A DNA stretch of 64,000 nt from Streptomyces sp. NBC_01803. Its GTDB lineage: Bacteria; Actinomycetota; Actinomycetes; Streptomycetales; Streptomycetaceae. The notes beneath the pieces were generated by a model, which worked only from the letters and a program-made list of their open reading frames with translations, was not told where the DNA came from and did not search any database. Location: assembly GCF_035917415.1 (NCBI RefSeq), contig NZ_CP109073.1:5140001-5204000 (forward strand), in the 5' to 3' direction. A program made the translations under genes and the position numbers. Of the stretch, positions 39,100-49,060 are shown piece after piece; the first letter of the stretch is position 1, and every line of letters begins with the position of its first letter.

Positions 39100-39118
39100 A
39101 ACGCCCAGAGGCGTTTTT
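39100..39118 (+). terminator. intrinsic terminator
   Basis: aacgcc (39100-39105) pairs with ggcgtt (39110-39115) around caga and runs into TTTTT (39114-39118). It is one of the few T-tract terminators in the window and backs up the hairpin at 38969. Confidence 0.65.
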
Positions 39119-39433
39119 CAGACAGGTCTAGTCCTTGGCGCCGGGAGAGGGTCTCCGGGGGGTGCGGGCGTTCGTTTCGGGTTCGCAGGCGCACCCTGCT
39201 CCGGGTCTGTGGGCTCATGGCAGGAAAACCCGGACTGTTCTGGATGGTTTACGCGCATAACCCGTTGCGGTGTGTTCATATACCTGGGGCAGGATTTCGT
39301 TCTTGTGTGCTGCCGGGCGGGCTCGGAATACTCGCGAACACCGCTTGGCATGGACTTGACCCCCTCTCAGGCTGGCCAAGTCTGTGCTCTCTCCGGAGCC
39401 GCACGGCTCCATCCCCCACAGGAGGAAAAGAGC

Positions 39434-40525
39434 GTGACACGCCGAAGCACGTCATCCCGCCGCCGGGCGGCGACGGCCACAGGACTGGCCGCGCTGCTCG
39501 CCGGAACGTTCGCCATCGCACAGGCAGGTGCGTCACCCCCCACCACCCCGGCGACCGCGGCACCGGACCTCATCACGCTGTCCTCGACCGAGGCGGGCAC
39601 GCTGGCGACCACCCTGACCGCTCGGCTCGGCGCCGACGCGGCGGGTGCCTACTACGAGGCCGAGTCGGCCACGCTCGTGGTCAACGTCGTGAACGAGGCC
39701 GCGATCCCCACTGTCCAGGACGCGGGCGCCGCCGCCCGGGTCGTCGAGCACAGCCTCGCCGAGCTGGAGGAGGTGCGTGCCCGGGTCGAGGAGTTCGCCG
39801 TGCCCGGCACCGCCTGGGCCATCGACCCGGTGAGCAACGCGGTCAAGGTGACCGTGGACGACACGGTCACCGCTGCCGCGCTGACCGGAATCAGGGACGG
39901 CGTCGAGGCGCTGGGCGGCCTGGCCACGCTCCAGCGCGCGGCCGGGACGTTCGAGCCCTACCTCGCCGGCGGCGACGCCATCTACTCGGCCGGGGCCCGC
40001 TGCTCCCTCGGCTTCAACGTCACGGTCGAGGGCCGCCCCGCCTTTCTGACGGCCGGTCACTGCGGTGAGGAGGGCAGCACCTGGTCCGACTCCTCGGGCG
40101 GCGCGGCCATCGGCACCATGACGGCCGGGGAGTTCCCCGGCTCGGACTACGCGCTGGTCGAGTACACCGGCCAGATCGACGCCCCCAGCGCGGTCGACCT
40201 CTACGACGGGACGACCCAGGAGATCACCGGCGCCGCCGAGGCCACGGTCGGCCAGGAGGTGCGGCGCAGCGGCAGCACCACCGGCGTGCACGACGGAACG
40301 GTCACGGCGCTGGACGTGTCCGTGCGGTACCCGCAGGGCACCGTGGAGGGCGCGATCGAGACCACGGTGTGCGCCGAGCCGGGCGACAGCGGCGGAGCGC
40401 TTTTCGCGGGCTCCTCGGCCATCGGCCTCACCTCGGGCGGCAGCGGCGACTGCACCTCGGGCGGCACGACGTTCTTCTTCCCGGTGACCGACGCCCTGGC
40501 GGCGGTCGGCGCGACGTTGCCGTAG
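39434..40525 (+). CDS. secreted serine protease, streptogrisin C/D-like with long propeptide
   Basis: The 363-aa preproprotein has a signal peptide (SSRRRAATATGLAALLAG), a longer propeptide than its upstream paralogue (two blocks, VVEHSLAELEEVRARVEEF and AWAIDPVSNAVKVTVDDTV), and an S1 domain with His209 (TAGHC), Asp238 (SDYALV) and Ser319 (PGDSGGAL). Gly-Ala replaces Gly-Pro after the Ser motif. GTG at 39434 follows ggaggaaaagagc. The similar architecture of the two adjacent genes suggests an old tandem duplication. Confidence 0.94.
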   Translation: MTRRSTSSRRRAATATGLAALLAGTFAIAQAGASPPTTPATAAPDLITLSSTEAGTLATTLTARLGADAAGAYYEAESATLVVNVVNEAAIPTVQDAGAAARVVEHSLAELEEVRARVEEFAVPGTAWAIDPVSNAVKVTVDDTVTAAALTGIRDGVEALGGLATLQRAAGTFEPYLAGGDAIYSAGARCSLGFNVTVEGRPAFLTAGHCGEEGSTWSDSSGGAAIGTMTAGEFPGSDYALVEYTGQIDAPSAVDLYDGTTQEITGAAEATVGQEVRRSGSTTGVHDGTVTALDVSVRYPQGTVEGAIETTVCAEPGDSGGALFAGSSAIGLTSGGSGDCTSGGTTFFFPVTDALAAVGATLP

Positions 40526-40727
40526 CGCCGCCGGGCGCCCGGGCTCCGGCCGCCGGGCGGAAGCCCGCGGCCCGATCCCGGCCGTCACCACGACCGCTGT
40601 CCACGAGCCGCGCGGGGGTTGTCTCCCGTGCCCGTGCCCGTGGACGTGCCGGCGAGCGTGGTGGCGGCTCCGTCACGTCGGGTCCCGCTGGGCTTCGGGT
40701 CCGTGCCGGCGGACCTGCCGGTGCGTG

Positions 40728-40950
40728 TGGCGGTGGCGCGGGCCATCGCTGAGGGTGGTTCCCGCGCGCGCACGAGGACCGGAGCTCCGGGCCGCCCGCC
40801 GGCCGGCCGAGCGCTGTGGTTCCCGCGCGCGCACGAGGACCGGCGATCAGTTCGTGCGTGACGCCGCCGGGGCCGCGTGGTTCCCGCGCGCGCACTGGCG
40901 GTGGCGCGGGCCATCGCTGAGGGTGGTTCCCGCGCGCGCACGAGGACCGG
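40728..40950. repeat. 55-bp exact direct repeat flanking the CRISPR-like array
   Basis: 40728-40782 and 40896-40950 are identical over 55 bp. Each consists of 27 bases (tggcggtggcgcgggccatc...) followed by the 28-base repeat. It shows that one spacer-repeat unit was duplicated inside the array. Confidence 0.9.
40755..40950. CRISPR. small CRISPR-like array without cas genes
   Basis: A 28-base repeat beginning gtggttcccgcgcgcgcac and ending gaggaccgg occurs at 40755, 40816 and 40923, with a 3'-truncated copy (19 bases) at 40877. Starts are 61, 61 and 46 bp apart; the last interval is 61 minus 15. The 61-bp period and 33-base non-identical spacers fit the geometry of type I-E arrays (29+32). 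Two spacers (40783-40815, 40844-40876) are unique; the third is a copy of the sequence before the first repeat. The repeat is partly palindromic (8 of 10 stem positions pair). No cas gene and no AT-rich leader are present. An ordinary GC-rich intergenic repeat is the alternative. Confidence 0.55.
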
Positions 40951-41038
40951 GTGGGTGTCCGGTCGTGCGATGTGTGCGTCTGGTCGTGCGAGGCGGTGGC
41001 GTCTCCGCGGTGTCCGGCTCGTGGCCCCGGGGTGGGTG

Positions 41039-41064
41039 GGCGGCAGCCGGGGCCGGCTGCCGCC
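41039..41064 (-). terminator. asd terminator
   Basis: ggcggcagccgg (41039-41050) and ccggctgccgcc (41053-41064) form a perfect 12-bp stem immediately downstream of the asd stop on the minus strand. Confidence 0.75.
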
Positions 41065-41073
41065 CCGGTGGGG

Positions 41074-42108
<1,035 letters not shown>

Positions 42109-42198
42109 TTACCGTTCTCACGTCCCGTCGCTGCACCTACCCTGCACTGCCGGGGGCGGCGTCGGCCAATTCTTTGACGACGGTCACACCGCGAAATG

Positions 42199-42212
42199 CT
42201 TCCGAACGGAAG
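42199..42212. promoter_or_regulatory. palindrome upstream of the urease operon
   Basis: cttccg and cggaag are perfect arms around aa, about 25 bp upstream of a TAACCT -10 candidate (42238-42243). A repressor such as a nitrogen or nickel regulator could bind here, but the site matches no consensus I can name with confidence. Confidence 0.4.
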
Positions 42213-42299
42213 TAACGCCGCTGTAACGAGGTCGGACTAACCTCCCACTGCCCGGCGGTTCGCGGAAGCGGAACACACACGACGACGAGGTGGGAGAGC

Positions 42300-42602
<303 letters not shown>

Positions 42603-42625
42603 GAAGCCCGAAGAGAGGCCACAGC

Positions 42626-42937
42626 GTGATCCCCGGAGAGATCCTGTTCGCCGACACGCCGGTAGTGCTCAACGAGGGCGCCCCGGTCACCCGGCTCACT
42701 GTGCGCAATGTCGCCGACCGCCCCATCCAGGTGGGCTCCCACTACCACTTCGCCGAGGCCAACCCCGGCCTCGACTTCGACCGTGCCGCCGCCCGGGGCA
42801 AGCGGCTGGCGATCGCGGCGGGCACCGCCGTGCGCTTCGAGCCCGGCATCCCCGCCGAGGTGGAGCTGGTCCCGCTGGCCGGCGCCCGTGTCGTCGCGGG
42901 GCTGCGCGGCGAGACGGGCGGTGCCCTCGATGGCTGA
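42626..42937 (+). CDS. ureB: urease beta subunit
   Basis: The 103-aa protein begins [19 protein letters not shown] and contains [18 protein letters not shown], the conserved UreB core. GTG at 42626 is preceded by gagagg at 8 nt. The stop lies inside the start of ureC (ATG at 42930), an 8-base overlap. Confidence 0.95.
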   Translation: MIPGEILFADTPVVLNEGAPVTRLTVRNVADRPIQVGSHYHFAEANPGLDFDRAAARGKRLAIAAGTAVRFEPGIPAEVELVPLAGARVVAGLRGETGGALDG

Positions 42938-44651
42938 GCTGAGCCGGGCGAGATACGCGGATCTCTTCGGGCCCACCACCGGGGACCGGGTGCGGCTGGC
43001 CGACACCGATCTGCTGATCGAGATCGAGGACGACCTGTCCGGCGGCCCCGGGCGGGCCGGGGAGGAGGCGGTGTTCGGCGGCGGGAAGGTGATCCGCGAG
43101 TCGATGGGGCAGTCCCGCGCCACGCGCGCCGAGGGCACCCCGGACACCGTGATCACCGGCGTCGTCGTCCTGGATCACACCGGCATCGTCAAGGCCGACA
43201 TCGGCATCAGGGACGGCCGGATCACCGCCCTGGGCAAGGCCGGGAACCCGGACACCATGGACGGGGTCCACCCCGGCCTGGTGATCGGCCCCGAGACCGA
43301 GATCATCTCCGGCAACGGCCGCATCCTCACCGCCGGCGCCATCGACGCCCACGTCCACTTCATCTCCCCGGGCATCCTGGACGAGGCCCTGGCCTCCGGG
43401 ATCACCACGCTCATCGGCGGCGGCACCGGCCCGGCCGAGGGCACCAAGGCCACCACCATCACCCCCGGGCCCTGGCACCTGGCCCGGATGCTGGCGGCGC
43501 TGGACGGCCACCCGCTGAACATAGGGCTGCTCGGCAAGGGGAACACCGTCTCCCGCGAGGCCATGTACAGCCAGCTCCGGGGCGGCGCCGTCGGCTTCAA
43601 GATCCACGAGGACTGGGGAGCCACCCCGGCCGCCATCGACGCCTGCCTGACGGTGTGCGACGAGACCGGCACCCAGCTCGCCATCCACACCGACACGTTG
43701 AACGAGGCGGGTTTCGTCGCGGACACCCTGGCCGCGATCGCCGGCCGGTCCATCCACGCCTACCACACCGAGGGCGCGGGCGGCGGGCACGCGCCCGACA
43801 TCATCACGGTCGTCTCCGAGCCGAACGTGCTGCCCAGCTCCACCAACCCGACCCGGCCGCACACCGTCAACACGGTCGAGGAGCACCTCGACATGCTGAT
43901 GGTCTGCCACCACCTGAACCCGGCGATCTCCGAGGACCTGGCCTTCGCCGAGTCCCGGATCAGGCCCTCGACCATCGCCGCCGAGGACGTGCTGCACGAT
44001 CTGGGCGCCATCTCGATCATCTCCTCCGACTCCCAGGCCATGGGGCGGGTCGGCGAAGTGATCATGCGGACCTGGCAGACCGCGCACGTGATGAAGCGGC
44101 GGCGCGGGGCGCTGCCCGGCGACGGCGCGGCGGACAACCTGCGGGCCCGTCGTTATGTCGCCAAGTACACGATCAACCCGGCGGTAGCGCAGGGCCTGGA
44201 CCAGGAGATCGGCTCGGTCGAGCCCGGCAAGCTGGCCGACCTGGTGCTGTGGGAGCCGGCGTTCTTCGGCGTCAAGCCGCTGCTGGTCATCAAGGGCGGC
44301 CAGATCGCGTACGCCCAGATGGGCGACTCCAACGCCTCGATCCCCACGCCGCAGCCGGTGCTGCCCCGTCCGATGTTCGGCGCGCTGGGGCGGGCCCCGG
44401 CCGCGAACTCCGTCAACTTCGTCACCGGACTCGCCCTGGAGGACGGGCTGGCCGACCGGCTCGGCCTCGGCAAGCGGTTCGCCGCGATCCGCGACACGCG
44501 GAGCACCGGCAAGGCCGACATGCGGCTCAACGACGCCCGCCCGGAGGTGACCGTGGACCCTGACAGTTTCACCGTCACCATCGACGGCGAGGTCGTGACC
44601 CCCGAGCCGGCCACCGAACTCCCCATGGCTCAGCGGTACTTCCTCTTCTGA
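42930..44651 (+). CDS. ureC: urease alpha subunit, nickel catalytic subunit
   Basis: The 573-aa catalytic subunit carries the two nickel ions. Visible residues are the His pair in AHVHFISPG, the Lys that is carbamylated (Lys224, [10 protein letters not shown]), [22 protein letters not shown] and the mobile-flap Cys326 (MVCHHLNP). All elements of an active enzyme are present. The ATG overlaps ureB; ureF follows after 10 bases. Confidence 0.97.
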   Translation: MAELSRARYADLFGPTTGDRVRLADTDLLIEIEDDLSGGPGRAGEEAVFGGGKVIRESMGQSRATRAEGTPDTVITGVVVLDHTGIVKADIGIRDGRITALGKAGNPDTMDGVHPGLVIGPETEIISGNGRILTAGAIDAHVHFISPGILDEALASGITTLIGGGTGPAEGTKATTITPGPWHLARMLAALDGHPLNIGLLGKGNTVSREAMYSQLRGGAVGFKIHEDWGATPAAIDACLTVCDETGTQLAIHTDTLNEAGFVADTLAAIAGRSIHAYHTEGAGGGHAPDIITVVSEPNVLPSSTNPTRPHTVNTVEEHLDMLMVCHHLNPAISEDLAFAESRIRPSTIAAEDVLHDLGAISIISSDSQAMGRVGEVIMRTWQTAHVMKRRRGALPGDGAADNLRARRYVAKYTINPAVAQGLDQEIGSVEPGKLADLVLWEPAFFGVKPLLVIKGGQIAYAQMGDSNASIPTPQPVLPRPMFGALGRAPAANSVNFVTGLALEDGLADRLGLGKRFAAIRDTRSTGKADMRLNDARPEVTVDPDSFTVTIDGEVVTPEPATELPMAQRYFLF

Positions 44652-44661
44652 TGGGCACCCG

Positions 44662-45336
44662 ATGAGCTCCGCCGCACTGCTGCTCCTCGCGGACGGCCGG
44701 TTCCCCGCCGGGGCGCACGCGCACTCCGGTGGCGCCGAGGCGGCCGTCCGTGCCGGGCGGATCACGGGGCCCGCCTCGCTGGCGGCGTTCTGCCGGGGCC
44801 GCCTGCACACGGCGGGCCTGGTCGCCGCCGCCCTCGCCGCCGCGGCCTGCGCCGGCTGTGATCCGAGGGCCCTGGACGAGGCCGCCGACGCCCGCACCCC
44901 GTCGCCCGCGCTGCGGGCCACGGCCCGCAAGCTCGGGCGGCAGATGCTGCGCGCCGCCCGGGCCACCTGGCCGTCCGCCGAGCTGGACGCGCTCGCGGCG
45001 AGCCGGCCGCGCGGCCTGCACCAGCCCGTCGTGCTCGGCCTCACCGCCCGCGCCGCCGGGCTGGGCCCGCCCGACGCGGCGCGGGCGGCCGGGTACGACA
45101 GCGTCAGCGGTCCGGCCACGGCGGCGGTGCGGCTGCTGAGTCTCGACCCGTTCGACGCCACCGCGATCCTCGCCCGGCTCGCCGGGGACGTGGACCGGGT
45201 CGCGGAGCGGGCCGTCGCCGCCGCCCGCGCCGTGACCGAGGAGGGCACCGACGCGCTCCCGGCCGCCTCGGCGCCGCTGCTCGACATCGCCGCGGAACAG
45301 CACGCGACGTGGCCGATGCGCCTGTTCGCCTCCTGA
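44662..45336 (+). CDS. ureF: urease accessory protein UreF
   Basis: UreF is part of the UreD-F-G chaperone that inserts nickel. The 224-aa protein starts SSAALLLLADGRFPAGAHA with the conserved Asp-x-x-Phe-Pro, and contains LGRQMLRAARATWPSAEL and SVSGPATAAVRLLSLDPFD. The stop codon lies in the first unit of an 8-bp tandem repeat that fills the gap to ureG. Confidence 0.93.
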   Translation: MSSAALLLLADGRFPAGAHAHSGGAEAAVRAGRITGPASLAAFCRGRLHTAGLVAAALAAAACAGCDPRALDEAADARTPSPALRATARKLGRQMLRAARATWPSAELDALAASRPRGLHQPVVLGLTARAAGLGPPDAARAAGYDSVSGPATAAVRLLSLDPFDATAILARLAGDVDRVAERAVAAARAVTEEGTDALPAASAPLLDIAAEQHATWPMRLFAS

Positions 45337-45368
45337 CCTCCTGACCTCCTGACCTCCTGACCTCCTGA
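45329..45368 (+). repeat. 8-bp tandem repeat over the ureF stop codon
   Basis: cctcctga is repeated five times from 45329; the ureF stop is the TGA of the first unit. Each unit contains CCTCC, complementary to a Shine-Dalgarno sequence, and the ureG site gggag (45381-45385) lies 13 bases after the array. A change of copy number would leave ureF intact but alter the ureF-ureG spacing. Confidence 0.95.
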
Positions 45369-45392
45369 TCTTCCTGAACCGGGAGCCCTCTC

Positions 45393-46078
<686 letters not shown>

Positions 46079-46082
<4 letters not shown>

Positions 46083-46831
46083 CCGCAGGGGTGATGGCGG
46101 ACGCGCGGATCACGGCGGCGCGCGACGGGAGCCTGCCCCTGCTGCGCGGCGACGGACCGCTGGCGCTGCGCCGCACCCGCGCGGACGGGCCCTACGCACA
46201 GGTCACGGTGGTCGGCGCGATGAGCGGCCCGCTGGGCGGCGACCGGCTGCGGCTGACCGCCGAGGTGGAGCCGGGCGCCGCGCTGCGCGTCACCTCGGCC
46301 GCCGCGACGGTCGCCCTGCCGGGCCGCGTGCCCGGCACCCCGGCCGCGTACGACACGGTGCTGACGGTCGGCGACGACGCCGAGCTGCGTTGGCTGCCCG
46401 AGCCGCTGATCTCGGCGGCCGGCAGCGCGCTGCGGATGACGACCCGGGTCGAGCTGGCCGCGACGGCGCGGCTGGTGCTGCGCGAACAGCAGGTGCTCGG
46501 CCGGGCGGGGGAGGAACCGGGCCGGCTGACCACCCGGCTCGTGGTGCGCCTCGCCGGTCGGCCCCTGCTCGACCAGGAGCTGTCCTACGGCCCCGGCGCC
46601 CCCGGCTGGGACGGCGGCGCGGTGCTCGGCGGCCACCGGGCGGTGGGGCAGCTGCTGGTGGTCTCCCCGGAGCTGGCGGAGAAGCCGGCGGAGTCGGCGC
46701 TGCTGGGTGACACGGCCGTCCTGACCCCGCTGGCCGGCCCCGCCGCCCTGGTCACCGCCGTGGCCCCGGACGCGCTCGCCGTGCGACGGCTGCTGGACGA
46801 GGGCGCGGCGCGCCTGAGCGTCGCCGCCTGA
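46079..46831 (+). CDS. ureD: urease accessory protein UreD
   Basis: UreD bridges apo-urease and UreF-UreG. The 250-aa protein shows the family features [38 protein letters not shown] and [19 protein letters not shown]. It is the last gene of the operon and overlaps ureG by four bases. Its stop lies in the first unit of a 12-bp tandem repeat. No nickel transporter gene is adjacent, so nickel uptake must be encoded elsewhere. Confidence 0.92.
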
Positions 46832-46873
46832 GACGCGGCCTGAGACGCGGCCTGAGACGCGGCCTGAGATGCG
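46826..46873 (+). repeat. 12-bp tandem repeat over the ureD stop codon
   Basis: gcctgagacgcg is repeated four times (46826, 46838, 46850, and 46862 with one change); the ureD stop is the TGA of the first unit. As at the end of ureF, short repeats were expanded across a stop codon. Confidence 0.93.
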
Positions 46874-46993
46874 GAACGGCGGAGGCGGCAGCACGATGTG
46901 AGAGGGAACGCGGTGCCGCCGGAGCCGATCACGCCTCTTCCGGATTCCGCGGGGGTGGACGGCGCCCACGAGAATCCGAATGGGAGCGTCGCG

Positions 46994-48049
46994 ATGTCCG
47001 ATCAGCCTTATGAGGAAGAGATCCCCCGGTACTGTGCCCAGCCCGGCCAGACCGTGCCCGTCCTGCGACCGGATCTCAGTCCCGAGCGGGCCAGCGCCAT
47101 CGTGGTGGGTCGCTCGAAGTGGGTGAACGGCACCGTGCTGCGGTACTGCTTTCTCGAGTCCGGGAACGGCGTCAGCAAGACCTGGCTGGACGAGGTGCAC
47201 CGTGGTTTCCAGCAGTGGAAGGACCTGGGGATCGGGCTGGAGTTCCAGGAGGTCAGCCGCCCCGCCGACGCGGAGATCCGCATCACGTTCCGGCAGGGCG
47301 ACGGATCGTGGTCGTACATCGGCCGGGACTGCCTGCTCATCGGCATCGCGCAGCCGACGATGAATTTCGGATGGGATCCGACCTCGCCGCACGGCAGAGC
47401 GACCGTCCTCCACGAACTGGCGCACGCGTTCGGCGCCGGCCACGAACACCAGAATCCCTTCTCCGGGATCGAGTGGGACGAGGAGAAGGTCTATGCCGAG
47501 CTCGGCGGGCCCCCGAACTTCTGGCCACGGGAGACCGTTTTCCATAATGTGCTGCGGAAGCTCGCCACCACCGAGGTCCGCGGTTCCCGGTGGGACCCGG
47601 AATCGATCATGGAGTACGGATTCCCGCCCGGTCTGATCCTGCGCCCGGAGAAGTACGGCCTGAACGGCATTCCCTCCCCGCTCAAGCTCTCGGCCCTGGA
47701 CAAGGAGTTCGTCCGGCAGTGGTATCCGCCGCTGGCGCCCGGGATGGCGAAGATCGATCCGTTCCAGTCGGCTGTCCTCGACCTGTCCTCGGGGGAGCAG
47801 TCGGACTTCGAGATCAATCCGCCGCAGACGCGGAAGTACCAGATGGGGACTTTCGGGGACGCCGATGTCGTGATGGTCCTCTTCGAGGAGGTCGACGGCC
47901 AACTCCGTTATCTCACGGGCGAGGACGACAGCGGCGAGGACCGCAACGGCCGCCTGGAGGTCAAGCTCTTCGCGGGCCGGCGGTATGTCCTCCGCCTGCG
48001 GATGTACTCCGCGTGGGGCGCCGGCACGGCTTCGATCATGTACTGGTAG
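46994..48049 (+). CDS. metzincin-like zinc metalloprotease (astacin-type motif)
   Basis: The 351-aa protein has the extended zinc motif HELAHAFGAGHEHQNP (His140, Glu141, His144, His150) and a downstream Met-turn SIMEYGFPPG, the arrangement of astacin-like metzincins (HExxHxxGxxHE). The catalytic domain spans ~45-270; the last ~80 residues form a beta-rich tail with SGEQSDFEINPPQTRKYQM. No signal peptide is visible, so secretion is unclear. ATG at 46994 follows ggggag-like gggag 7 nt upstream, ruling out the longer GTG start at 46898. Its end overlaps the convergent small gene by 14 bases. Confidence 0.85.
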   Translation: MSDQPYEEEIPRYCAQPGQTVPVLRPDLSPERASAIVVGRSKWVNGTVLRYCFLESGNGVSKTWLDEVHRGFQQWKDLGIGLEFQEVSRPADAEIRITFRQGDGSWSYIGRDCLLIGIAQPTMNFGWDPTSPHGRATVLHELAHAFGAGHEHQNPFSGIEWDEEKVYAELGGPPNFWPRETVFHNVLRKLATTEVRGSRWDPESIMEYGFPPGLILRPEKYGLNGIPSPLKLSALDKEFVRQWYPPLAPGMAKIDPFQSAVLDLSSGEQSDFEINPPQTRKYQMGTFGDADVVMVLFEEVDGQLRYLTGEDDSGEDRNGRLEVKLFAGRRYVLRLRMYSAWGAGTASIMYW

Positions 48050-48272
48050 GGGAGTACATGCGGTCGGCCTGGTCGGGGTCTTCTCCGAGGCGGCACAGCG
48101 CCCCCTGGTAGAGCCAGTACCAGCGCTCGTCCACCCGCCCGAGCCAGTCTGCCAGGGCCCGCCGGGCGGGTCGGCGGGGGAGCACGGCGATTGACACGGC
48201 GACGGCCAGGCCGGGCAGGAGCAGCAGGTACACGCGGTTGTCGGCCGGACGGTGGATCAGGCGGAGGGGCAT
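48036..48272 (-). CDS. small single-pass membrane protein
   Basis: The 78-aa protein has one hydrophobic segment (VYLLLLPGLAVAVSIAVLP) followed by basic residues and a conserved-looking tail (VDERWYWLYQGALCRLGED). I recognise no family. It overlaps the upstream zinc-ribbon gene by 16 bp and is the last gene of a three-gene unit, which is the main support for it. Confidence 0.55.
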   Translation of the reverse strand: MPLRLIHRPADNRVYLLLLPGLAVAVSIAVLPRRPARRALADWLGRVDERWYWLYQGALCRLGEDPDQADRMYSPTST

Positions 48273-48394
48273 CGGTTCGTCACTTTCTTGCGGGGCTGTG
48301 GCTTGGGGGGAAGGTAGATCAACAGGCCGCAGGAGACGCACTTCTTGCCCTCGGCCGTCCGCGTCAGCTCGGGGTGCCGACACGTGTTCGTCAC
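48257..48394 (-). CDS. 45-aa zinc-ribbon-like protein
   Basis: This short protein starts VTNTCRHPELTRTAEGKKC and contains two Cys pairs or Cys-His pairs (TCRHP and KKCVSCG) suited to bind one zinc, followed by a basic Pro-Lys tail. Similar short proteins accompany HATPase regulators in Streptomyces. The GTG overlaps the HATPase stop (GTGA), so it is co-translated. Function unknown. Confidence 0.7.
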   Translation of the reverse strand: MTNTCRHPELTRTAEGKKCVSCGLLIYLPPKPQPRKKVTNRCPSA

Positions 48395-48816
48395 CGCGCG
48401 TCCTGCGTGCCGCACCGGAACCAGACAGCCTTTCCCCAGGGCGGTTCGGCACGCCGGATCCCGAAGTCGGCGGGACCGGCCATCTGTTGCAGCAGCCACA
48501 GCCCACGCCCGGATTCGGTACTCCACTCCGGCTCGGTGACGACCGGGAGCACGGGCGAGCGGTCGAAGACGGAGACAGTCGCGGTCGTGCCGAGGCGCGA
48601 GACCTCCAGACGGCAACGCGAGTCGCTGGCATGCCTGGCGACGTTGGTCAGCAGTTCCGAGATGCCGAAACAGGCGAGTTCGGCAGCCGGAGGGGGCACC
48701 CCCCACTCCCTGAGCACCCCGGCAATGGCCTGCCGCCACCGGTGGATGTCCCGCTCGTGCGCCATCAGGAACCGCGTGAAGGCGGAAGATGCGACGGCTA
48801 CGTTGAGGTGATTCAC
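48391..48816 (-). CDS. HATPase-type anti-sigma/regulatory kinase (RsbW-like)
   Basis: This 141-aa single-domain protein has the GHKL ATP-binding signatures: N box ELLTNVARHASDSRC, a mid-strand LEVSRLGTTATVSVFD and the glycine loop ESGRGLWLLQQMAG. Stand-alone GHKL domains of this size in Streptomyces act as anti-sigma factors or switch kinases. GTG at 48816 is chosen because the domain starts immediately and gagagg lies about 9 nt upstream. It is divergent from an XRE regulator, a frequent pairing in this genus. Confidence 0.85.
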   Translation of the reverse strand: MNHLNVAVASSAFTRFLMAHERDIHRWRQAIAGVLREWGVPPPAAELACFGISELLTNVARHASDSRCRLEVSRLGTTATVSVFDRSPVLPVVTEPEWSTESGRGLWLLQQMAGPADFGIRRAEPPWGKAVWFRCGTQDAR

Positions 48817-49060
48817 GTCAGTCTGCCTCTCTGGCGGCACGGCATGGGCTTGACGGCTCGGATGCTGGGATGAACCTTCGCGCGTCCCGGCTCGTCTTGT
48901 GTCGGGACCACCACGTTGAGTTAACTGGGGCTCAGCCTGACGTCTGGTCAAGCAGGTCGTAACCCCCAGGTGCCGCCCCCTGCGTGGGGCCCTCGCCGTG
49001 GGGGTGGAAGGGTGCTGAGGTTCGGGCATGATCTCCAAGAACTCGGCGGAAGGAGGCAGG

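Larger units (their letters stand above)
38933..39433. other. intergenic region between the two proteases
   Basis: The 500-bp gap holds two terminator hairpins (38969-39000 and 39100-39118) and the leader of the second protease gene. No coding relic is seen. A TTGACC (39356-39361) with AAGTCT 16 bp downstream is a weak promoter candidate for the second gene. Confidence 0.4.

Noticed and set aside
40694..40721. A further degenerate repeat one period upstream of the CRISPR-like array
   Set aside because: Only 13 of 28 positions match the repeat, which is not above chance for such GC-rich sequence.
46898..46993. Earlier GTG start of the metalloprotease
   Set aside because: The 32 extra residues have no signal peptide or conservation features, and gggag is placed correctly only for ATG 46994.
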